A stretch of 64,000 nt of DNA from Muscardinus avellanarius (lineage: Eukaryota; Chordata; Mammalia; Rodentia; Gliridae), in NCBI GenBank assembly GCA_963383645.1, contig OY726560.1:156024623-156088622 (forward strand), read 5' to 3'. The position numbers and the translations under genes are program-made. The notes beneath the pieces are model-generated. The model saw nothing but the letters and a program-made list of their open reading frames with translations. It did not search any database and was not told where the DNA came from. Below are positions 56,241-64,000 of the stretch, piece by piece; positions within the stretch are counted from its first letter, which is position 1, and every line of letters starts with the position of its first letter.

Positions 56241-58434
56241 TGAAGCCATTACTTTTATAGTAATTATTCTCCACTTTATTCTTTTCATAAATTTTTAAAT
56301 AATTTTTAGATTATTGTTTAAAGGAAGATATGCCAGTAGCTTTTATATAGAAGAATGTTTCTGGCAACTTGAAAGTGTAGTTATTTGCAGCAAGTGGACA
56401 ATAGAGGTTTTATAATAAGGGCTCTGGAAGTAACAAACTATCTCAGCCGGAATAATTGTGTCAAGAAGAGGGCAGGTGAACCAGGCTTTTTTTCAGAGAG
56501 AAGCCCGCCCACCATCAGCGGCCGTGGTCTGAACGAGAGGGCTACGGAGGGTCAAGATGGGAAGATAGCGTTGTGTAGAGAGAGTTGCAGCTGCAGCCAA
56601 CTGAAAACTGTTCATTTCCTCTGTCTGGTCCAAAGCGCAGGAGAGAGGCATTGCTCTTTGTCAGCTGGTCTGAACAGTTTGTAAGAGGAAGACACATCAG
56701 GCATGGGCACTAGTGGGACCTACAGCGTATGCGGTGTGGGCGCATGGAGGGGTGCTGCCTTGCACTCAGCGGTCTTTGGAGGCTGGGACCTGCGGGCTGA
56801 CCCAGCCAAGCACCAACAGCCTGGCATTGTGACCACGTGGGCCGCAAGGCACCTCCACGACCCTGTCCCAATGGCTGAGGGTCTGGAGGTGTTAAAGCCA
56901 GGTCCAGGCTTCTTTGGGACAGTGATATCCTGAGGGGCTCTGACCATCGTAGTCCAGGGAGGTCCAGCTATCCAAACACACTTAGTCCTCATGAGTTCCT
57001 GCACAATTTGAGATCTGTAGTATGTTCTGTCAATATTTTGTCTCCTTTTTCCTCCAAACGTCTTTTTTCAGGTTGGGTATATGTGTGTGTGTGTGTGATA
57101 TTAAAAGACATCTGTCAAAAATTGTTTCATTTAGAAGAGTTTTTGCTTTTGCCTTTTCGTGGAAAGGGAAACATTTTATTTTTCTTCACTCTTGGTCTTT
57201 CTCCTTCATCTGGCAAAGACGAAGCCTTCTGCCCGTCCCTGGTGATTTAGAACAGAGGAGGAATTCCTACCAGAACCTTTGTTTAACAGCAGTGACTACA
57301 GCTGCCATCAAACAACTTTTACTTCCTCTCTGAGTAGCCGAGAAAACTGTCTCTCCTCAACCAAAATGTCAAACGAACACCATCCTTAAAGAAGAACATG
57401 AGTTTGACCTTTACCAGATGTCTTTATTCTTTAACATTCCTCAGAGATACACACCGGGAAAAGTTAGCACTTACGATACCCAGCTTTCTTGTCTATTGTT
57501 TCAAGCTGCCCGAAGCTCTCTTATGTGGACAAAATGACTATTTCTGTCATAATGGAACACAATTATTTATTCACCTAGCGTAACTGGGGAAATAATTTTT
57601 AAACTGAAAACACAAAAATGGTTTGTGTCTGCCACAAACGTCCCACAAAAGCAGAAATCTTACTTCCTAAGTAGAACCAGACCCTCGCTCCATTCTTTGC
57701 CCAGCAGAAAAAAATTACATGGCTTTTAGCTTTAATGGCCTTTTAGGCTTGTCGCCAGAACAAGTCCAAAAAAACTTTGCTGGTCCCAATTTGCCCTCTT
57801 GGCCCAGTTCTTTTGTGCACAGGAGAGAAGAGTCTGGAGAGCCTCCAACGCCCGGCTCTGTGGAACGAAGCCCGAGGCCAAAGAACCACTCCACACGATG
57901 AAGAGAGAAAAAAGAGCCTACCATCACAACGTTTCAGGCTGCACCAGGCCGGCTTCAGGATGGTGGACGCAGCTTCACTGATGGAGCGACTTGTTGTTAG
58001 CATCGTACAGTTCAATATGCGTCTGGGGAGGTGAGGCTGGGAGAACCCTGGTGGACCACTGCGGGTGTGGCCCAGGGCTCTCTGTCCTCCATACGCTGCA
58101 TTATCATCTGTTTCTGTCTTCAGCCTTCTTTTTCTTTAAAGATCTCAACTTTTGTCTTAACATTTGACAGCCAGTGCCCGAGCTGACTTTGTAGCAGAGA
58201 TACGGCTCCTATGCTTCCTGGGTATCGCCAATGGTAGAGCTGCCAGGAGAAGAATCTAAGAGTCCCCGCAAGGGCAGAGGGATGCTTGGGAGCAACGTCC
58301 ACTCTTGATTGGCTGGCATCATCCTCCCACCAGCTCCCAAGCCTCACTCTGCTGCTCACGAAGGACTCGTATCCATTGCTCCTGTGATAACCACCTGGTA
58401 CTCGGGCTTTATTCACCCAAATGCCGGCACTCTG
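56241..58434. other. unique non-coding stretch
   Basis: About 2.2 kb without a SINE. CpG-bearing patches lie at 56490-56560 and 57860-57960. Open frames of 60-106 codons on both strands carry no recognised motif. It may include regulatory sequence. Confidence 0.35.
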
Positions 58435-58476
58435 ATTCATTCATTCATTCATTCATTCATTCATTCATTCATTCAT
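58435..58476. repeat. (ATTC)n tetranucleotide repeat
   Basis: About ten ATTC units, uninterrupted. Confidence 0.97.
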
Positions 58477-58999
58477 ACTTTCAGCTGCTTATGTACTACT
58501 GAGGTTGAATTTGATTTAGTGCCTGGCTTCAAAGACCTTGGGGTTACCCAGAGAGATCTGAGGATAGGGCACATGGGCAGAAACAGCTGCCCTGGAAGGA
58601 TGGGGTGGTTCCCTGAGGGGAGGGCTGCTTCCCTGCGGTGAGCAGAGATGGCTGCTAAGGTGTGTTTCTGGGTTAAGATTGTGGGGCCAGGGCCTGTGTT
58701 CTGATTTGAGCTTACTGAACATGAAGAACTTTCTCTCCACTTCCTCTGGTCAGAGTGGAGGTTTCCTGAGGGAAATAAAAGCTTTAGGGGGTTCTGGATT
58801 TGAGGGACTTTAAAAAATATTTAAAACAAAGAGGGGAGTGCTCTGTATTATCGGCACAGTGTTTTGGCTGAGACCCAAGTGTGCCTCGGTGCTCCCTGGA
58901 CCCCTCCTGGGAGGTGCTGGAGTGCTCTGCAGGTCTGGGAGATTCTCATACATGAGGAGAAGCCTGGAGCACACTCTCCTCTAGAGATGGAGCTGGTGT
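58477..58999. other. unique non-coding stretch
   Basis: Nothing recognised. Confidence 0.35.
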
Positions 59000-59480
59000 G
59001 ACTGTTATCAAAATAAAAGGTGATTCCTGACAAACAGAAGCCTAAAGAGACAGCCACGCTGACAAGCTCACACCCCGGGCCTCACACGCACAGATCTGAA
59101 CCTGTGAGTGAAATGTGCTCACACTTATTTAATTTCTCGGAGCACGGCACGTTCCTCCTAACCATATCATTACTGCCGAGATGTAAGAGAAGACCTGAGA
59201 AGTGACAGCCTTCCCAAGACGTGCCAGAGAGCGCACGGTGCGACAGGCCGGGCACAGACATCCCAAACCCTTTCAAACGGAAGCCAACATGGTTAAATTA
59301 TTCTTCGTGTGGGCATCAGATAACCACGAGTATAAGATGTTAAATGTTTATGAACACTGACGATGCTTTTAACAATTTCCAATTTTGATGGCGTGACGTA
59401 GCTCTCAAAACCAACTCGTGATGACATTCCTGGATACATCCGCTTCACTCAGCATCACCCGCAGACATTTAATGGCAAAA
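59000..59480. promoter_or_regulatory. candidate conserved non-coding element
   Basis: Repeat-free block with retained CpGs through 59080-59280. It also holds a forkhead-like TGTTTATGAAC (59346), a CRE-like GTGACGTAG (59394) and TTAAATTATTC (59294). Enhancer role is inferred. Confidence 0.33.
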
Positions 59481-60184
59481 GCATCTTTATCACATTGGGA
59501 ATATCAGCCCTGCAGTCAGGGCACTGTCCCACAGGGGCCTCTCTGTCCCCTGGTCTCTCAATGGCACAGGGTGGGACAACTGGCAGGTTTAAACCCCTGG
59601 TGACATGTACCAGGGCCACTGCACGCCACCTACCGCGGGCAGCAGCTATGCCCTGGATCTTGTCTTCAGCTGACTGCAGAACAGGTGGCTCCAGGGAAGG
59701 CAGCACTTTCCAGGGAGAGGGTTGGGAAGTGGCAAAGCCATCCTGTCCCAAAGGCTGCTGCTGACCTGTGGCGCAGGGGAGCAGCTACACGCTCACATTT
59801 CCTGTCGGCCACTTTCACCTTGGACAGGCCAGGCCAAGAGGCTCCATTACCACCAGACTATGCGGTCCCCAAAAGGTCCACCTAGGACTCACTGTATCTA
59901 GTTAAGGCAGTCTGGATTAGACCAGAAGTGGGTGGGAATCCATCCCGAAGCCCGTTGGTCTGGTCGAGCATGTAGACACCTGTGCTACGTGTAGACACCT
60001 GTGGGTGGGTGGAGCTCCAGAGGAGCAGAGGCTTGGCACCTGACTGGTGTACACGTTGGGGGGAAGGTGGCTGCCTGGAGCGGGGTGCTGGAGCAGGGAA
60101 GAAGGGTGTCTTCCTTGTGGGTGGGGGCAGGGAGGCAGATGAAGAGCCTGCAAGAATGAGGCTCTAAGGCAATACTTTTTTTTT
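59481..60184. other. unique stretch
   Basis: Nothing recognised except the 19-bp tandem pair listed separately. Confidence 0.35.
59971..60008. repeat. 19-bp tandem pair
   Basis: TGTAGACACCTGTG recurs with period 19 (59971 and 59990). Each unit holds a CACCTG E-box. Confidence 0.85.
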
Positions 60185-60715
60185 TAAAAAAAAGTACTTT
60201 TATTGGTGCATTGTATTCTCACCTCATAATGTCGTTCAGCGTGATACACAGCGCTTGGTGAGCTCCCAGCTCTCTCCCATCGCTCGGTCCCCATACCTGA
60301 TACTGAGACCAGCATCGGCATTTCATGTATGTACGTAGCATCAGTAGAAGTATTTCTTTCACCAGTGCTCCCGCCCCACCACCTCCCTCCCCGCGGCCCC
60401 TCCATCCCTCCACTGCAGTCTCTTCTTCATTATCTAAAGTCTCTGCATTCTCATTGGTCCCTAGATATGAGAAAAGACATACACGTCTTCATTTGCTAGG
60501 ACTGGCTCTCACTTAACATAATGTTCTCCGGGTCCCTCCATTTTTCTGCAAACGATATAATTTTGTTCTTCTTTATTGCTGAGTAGAATACCATGGTGTG
60601 TTTATCCCATAGTGTTAGAATCCATTCATCCGTTGGTGGACACCTAGGTTGGTCGCATAATTTAGCCTTTGTGAACTGTGCTGTGACTAAAGACATATTA
60701 AGGGTTACGGAAGCC
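60185..60715 (-). mobile_element. 5'-truncated L1, 3' end only
   Basis: Reverse-oriented L1 end: T-rich tail, 'ttttattggtgcattgtatt', the C-rich complement of the G-rich tract (about 60368-60415), and the ORF2 C-terminus (minus-strand frame 60496-60717 keeps QFTKAKLCDQPRCPPTDEW and SAIKKNK). Frames are broken. Older than the copies at 9496 and 62508. Confidence 0.88.
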
Positions 60716-60819
60716 ATATTTCTTGCTGTCAGAGAGGGAGTTTACAATTATGGTTTTAAAAAAAAGCTAAATCCTGTCTGTTGCTAAATCTAAAACATCC
60801 ATTGGTGTGCACACAGGGT

Positions 60820-60875
60820 AATATATATATATTATGTATGTATATGTATTTTATGTATATATATGTATATATCCA
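60820..60875. repeat. (TA)n/(TG)n imperfect microsatellite
   Basis: Alternating ATATATGTAT-type sequence of about 55 bp. Confidence 0.9.
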
Positions 60876-61660
60876 CCAACCTACCAGTGTGTATGTGTGT
60901 ACAGATATTCCATAATTCTGTTCACTGAAAGGACCTGGAAGCTGGGTTACCTCAATATCTTTGAGCACTCCTAGCATCCAGAAATTGGTTCATAAATACA
61001 CTCTTGGCTAAAAGAAACCAGTACCCCTTGGAGAAATGACTGAGCCCTTGATTAGCCCAAGGAAAGAACAAAGTGAGCTTGGGGTCCTGACTGTGCCCCA
61101 AGTAAGAAAATATCTACAGAATTATGGGCAGGACAATGCCAAAAGGACACGGACGCCAGGCAGAGGGGCTCGCACTGGCCAACTCTGGGACAATTGGAGG
61201 CTCCAACCAAGTGATTTTAGTAATTGATTATTGAATAAGAACCATTTACTGAATACTGAATAATTATTACTGAATAAGGTAGGAAACCAAGAGTCTGCAT
61301 CTATAGAAATAAATGGAAAAAAGTGTAATGAGGAGCAGGATTTTTATGCCATCTCTAGTCATGTGGCCACATAATGCTTCTTAGTTACAAATAGAGAAGG
61401 AGCTTCTACAGGGCGGAGATGGCAGATACCACCTGGGTGAAGGGTCAGAGGGAACGTCAGCCTGGGACCTACAAGACTGTGGCCACCTGAAGAGGGGGAG
61501 CGCGGCGTGGGGTCTGTGACTCCAAGATGCGAGTGTGTGCTGTGAATCCCATCACCAGAACCATCAGGCCCACACTGAAGGAAATTCCACAAAATACCAA
61601 CCTGTGATCTTGAAGCAGAAAGGTCATGATAGTCAAGGAAAAACTAAAGAGAAATGTCGA
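60876..61660. other. unique non-coding stretch
   Basis: Nothing recognised; scattered TGAATAATTATT text at 61230-61290. Confidence 0.35.
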
Positions 61661-61677
61661 CAACAACCTGGGATTTT

Positions 61678-61876
61678 TTTTTTTTTTTTTTGGTGGTACT
61701 GGGGTTCCTGAAAGCCCTTCTACCTCCAGGCTACACTCCCAGACCCATTTTATACTTTTTTTTAAATTTAGAAACAGGGTCTCTTAAGCCAGTGTGGCTG
61801 GCTTAGAACCTGCATGATCCTCCCTGTCTCCACCTCCCAGGCGTGGGGATTACAAACTGCGCCACCACGCCCGGCT
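61678..61876 (-). repeat. dimer B SINE with exact 17-bp TSD
   Basis: Inverted dimer B: 'ggtggtactggggttcctg', 'cactcccagacccatttt', 'gtctcttaagccagtgtggc' and 'gccaccacgcccggct'. TSD CAACAACCTGGGATTTT is exact at 61661-61677 and 61877-61893. Confidence 0.97.
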
Positions 61877-61950
61877 CAACAACCTGGGATTTTGAACTGG
61901 CTCTTCTGCCATGAAGAGCATCACCGGGACCATCAGAAAATATGAATTCA

Positions 61951-62145
61951 AGCCAGGTGTGGTGGTGCACACCTGTAATTCCAGCACTTGGGAGGCTGCG
62001 ACAGGAGGATCACAGGTTTGTGGTCAGCCTCAGCAATTTAGTGCAGCTCTCAGAAACTTTAGCAAGACGCCTTTTCCAAATAAAAAACAAAAAGATCTGG
62101 GGATGTATCTCAGAGGTAAAATGTCATTGAGTTAAATTCCCAGCA
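61951..62145 (+). repeat. dimer A1 SINE
   Basis: 'agccaggtgtggtggtgcac', 'gtcagcctcagcaatttag', 'tctggggatgtatctcagag' and a diverged 'gttaaattcccagcacc'. Confidence 0.93.
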
Positions 62146-62179
62146 CCACACACACACACACATACACACCACCACCACC

Positions 62180-62211
<32 letters not shown>

Positions 62212-62212
62212 C
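62146..62212. repeat. (CA)n(CAC)n(CAA)n compound tail repeat
   Basis: CA units, then about nine ACC units, then about six AAC units, all at the 3' end of the preceding SINE. Confidence 0.96.
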
Positions 62213-62259
62213 TTGAATATAGTCTAGTTAGAATTATTTCAGTGGTTTAGTTGAATTTT

Positions 62260-62452
62260 TTTTTTTTTTTTTTAGTGGTACTGGGGTTCCTGGAAACCCT
62301 TCTACCTCCAGGGTACACTCCCAGACCTATTTTATATTTTTTATTTGGAAACAGGGTCTCTTAAGTCAGCGCAGCTGGCTTTGAACCTGCGCGATCCTCC
62401 TGTCTCCACCTCCCAAGCACGGGGATCACAAGCGTGCGCCACCACGCCCGGC
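62260..62452 (-). repeat. dimer B SINE
   Basis: Inverted dimer B: 'agtggtactggggttcctgg', 'cactcccagacctatttt', 'gtctcttaagtcagcgcagc' and 'gccaccacgcccggc'. Exact 12-bp TSD TAGTTGAATTTT at 62248-62259 and 62453-62464. Confidence 0.96.
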
Positions 62453-62507
62453 TAGTTGAATTTTATTATGCGGAATCCACACTACATGCTAACCATGGAT
62501 CCTGGTT

Positions 62508-63009
62508 TCTATGTTCATAGCTGCACAATTCACCATAGCCAAACTATGGAACCAGCCAAGATGTCCATCAACAGATGAATGGATTACAAAACTGTGGGAT
62601 ATGTACACAATGGAAGTTTACTCAGCCATCAAAAAAAACTCAATTACATCATTTTCAGGGAAATGGATGGAACTGGAGGACATTATGCTAAGTGAGATTA
62701 GTCAGGCACAAAAAATAAGAAATCAGATGCTTTCCCTAATATGTGAGAGTTAGGGAGAAAAGAGGAGCAAACAAGACAACCTAAAGGAGGAGAAAGGAGG
62801 TGGGAAGAGGAAAATCTCTAAAGCTCACAATGTACTTAAACATATCGAAGTGAATCACCAAGCCAAGCAAGGGAGGGAGGGACGGGGAGAGAATGGGGTG
62901 GGATTTGGGTAGGGGTTAAATCAGCGATGAGTACATGTTTGTACACACAAGTTCTTTACCCCAATAAGTTGTATGAATATAATGCACCAATAAAAAAATT
63001 AAAAAAAAA
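62508..63009 (+). mobile_element. 5'-truncated L1, 3' end only
   Basis: Begins in the ORF2 C-terminus and matches 44893 onward of the large L1; the frame 62511-62753 keeps FIAAQFTIAKLWNQP and MELEDIMLSE. Followed by a 3' UTR of the same lineage as the copy at 9496, including the G-rich tract (about 62868-62920) and 'atgcaccaataaaa'. About 40 bp are deleted just after the ORF2 end compared with the 9496 copy. Confidence 0.92.
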
Positions 63010-63013
63010 GAAA

Positions 63014-63163
63014 AGTCAGACATGGTGGCACAAGCCCGTAATCCCAGTACTTGCAAGGCTGAGGATCCCAGGGAGACCCTGTTTCAAAATAAAAATAAAA
63101 AGGGGCTGGGGGTGTAGATCAGAGGTAGAATACCCCTGGGTTCAATCCCCAATATCACACACC
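63014..63163 (+). repeat. dimer A1 SINE with internal deletion
   Basis: 'gtcagacatggtggcacaag', then a jump from the start of the left arm to 'gggagaccctgtttcaaaa', then a complete right arm 'gggttcaatccccaatatc'. About 50 bp of the left arm are missing. Confidence 0.9.
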
Positions 63164-63217
63164 CAATAAATCTAATAGAAGATTGTAAAAAAAAAAAAAA
63201 AAAAGAATAATTTGCTG

Positions 63218-63426
63218 CCGGGCGTGGTGGCGCGCACACTTGTAATCCCAGCACTTGGGAGGCTGAGACTGGAGGATCTCAGTTCCCGGCCAGCCTCGGT
63301 TACTTTGTGAGGCCCTTTGCAACTCTGTGAGACCCTGTTTCAAAATAAAGAATAAAAAATAGGGCTGGGGGTGTAGCTCGGAGGTAGAATGTCCCTGGCT
63401 TCCATCCCCAGTACCACAAGAAAAAA
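63218..63426 (+). repeat. dimer A2 SINE
   Basis: 'ccgggcgtggtggcgcgcac', 'ggccagcctcggttactttg', 'gggggtgtagctcggagg' and 'ggcttccatccccagtacc'. TSD AATAATTTGCTG (63206-63217) and AATAGTTTGCTG (63427-63438). CpGs in the left arm start are intact. Confidence 0.94.
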
Positions 63427-63438
63427 AATAGTTTGCTG

Positions 63439-64000
63439 TGTAGACGATCTAGTTTATGTTCTTATTACTATAAATAGATACTCTATTTTCTTTGCTAATC
63501 ATAGATACCCTCTATCAGAAATTGCTACATTTCAGAAGTTTTCAGCTAGTAATTACATACAAATAAATGCATCCTCTTACACAAATTCAGCGATGTGATT
63601 TTTTTGAAAAATGAAATCCTAATGATACAAAATTATTTAATTATAGTATTATGAAAGGACCTATCATCCTGATTATATAACTTCCAATATAAATTCTCCT
63701 GGTCCGTGGAACTTACATACACGAGCCTTTGAGCCCGATGTGCCTGGTAAGTAAATGCTGACAAGAAAATTGGCCATTCATTTCCTTCCTTCTTGATTTA
63801 ATTCATTATTTCTTTTAAAACCACGCCGTAGCTTATCTCCTCAAGAAACCCTTTGTGTCAGTCCCTCTAGGAATTTTCTCTGTTTCTGTTCTGTTTTACA
63901 ATTGTTTTGCTACTCTTTGATAAAGTAAATAGTGTTTTTGCATGAATCATCAATGAACTAACATCTTTTCTTCCAGTGGAACAGTTACTTGCATTTTGTT
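63439..64000. other. unique AT-rich stretch to the window end
   Basis: No repeat recognised; AT-rich with TAAT/ATTA words and no coding signature. It may continue as conserved non-coding sequence beyond the window. Confidence 0.35.

Overview
The window reads as mammalian nuclear DNA with no recognisable protein-coding gene, exon series, rRNA, tRNA or CRISPR array. The organism is most likely a squirrel-family rodent (Sciuridae, of the ground squirrel or marmot kind). The evidence is the dominant short repeat: a dimer of a 7SL/B1-like left arm and an ID (tRNA-derived) right arm of the type reported from squirrels and dormice. Lone ID-type monomers and rodent-like L1 elements accompany it. The family assignment rests on memory of these SINEs; the species cannot be fixed from the sequence alone.

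Three SINE groups are named here. 'Dimer A1' has a left arm with CAGCCTCAGCAACTTAG and a right arm ending GGTTCAATCCCCAGTACC. 'Dimer A2' has a left arm with CAGACAGCCTCAGCTACTTAG-like sequence and a right arm with GGTTCCATCCCC. 'Dimer B' has CTTAAGAGACCCTG in the left arm, GGTCTGGGAGTGTAGC opening the right arm, and a 3' end reading CTTCCAGGAACCCC. Several dimer B copies have near-perfect target-site duplications (TSDs) and look youngest.

Layout. 1-9480: mostly unique sequence with MIR and L2 fossils, CT/CA microsatellites, one ancient DNA transposon, a CpG-preserved block near 4 kb and an AT-rich conserved-looking block near 8 kb. 9480-19017: a 5'-truncated L1, SINEs, a second DNA-transposon fossil and long unique stretches, ending at a 200-bp assembly gap (19018-19217). 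19218-25940: an AT-rich graveyard of at least two ancient L1 copies interrupted by SINEs, microsatellites and an unnamed dispersed repeat. 25940-39500: mostly unique sequence with several candidate conserved non-coding elements, plus SINEs of all groups. 39600-45440: an L1 with both ends present (tandem-monomer 5' UTR, ORF1 and ORF2 remnants, 3' UTR) but a large internal ORF2 deletion and a SINE in its 5' UTR. 45440-57000: SINEs, two MaLR-type LTRs, an exact 162-bp tandem duplication, MIR and L2 fossils. 57000-64000: unique sequence followed by a dense L1/SINE cluster.

Nothing here acts together as a pathway or operon. The likely functional content is regulatory: blocks free of recognisable repeats that keep CpGs or carry TAAT/SOX-like sites, as in gene deserts around developmental genes. 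That is inference, because conservation cannot be measured from one sequence. The most distinctive directly visible structures are the internally deleted L1 with repeated 5' UTR units, the exact 162-bp duplication, the dimer B SINE lineage that has lost its right-arm B box, and the repeated growth of microsatellites from SINE tails. I found no convincing new biological system.
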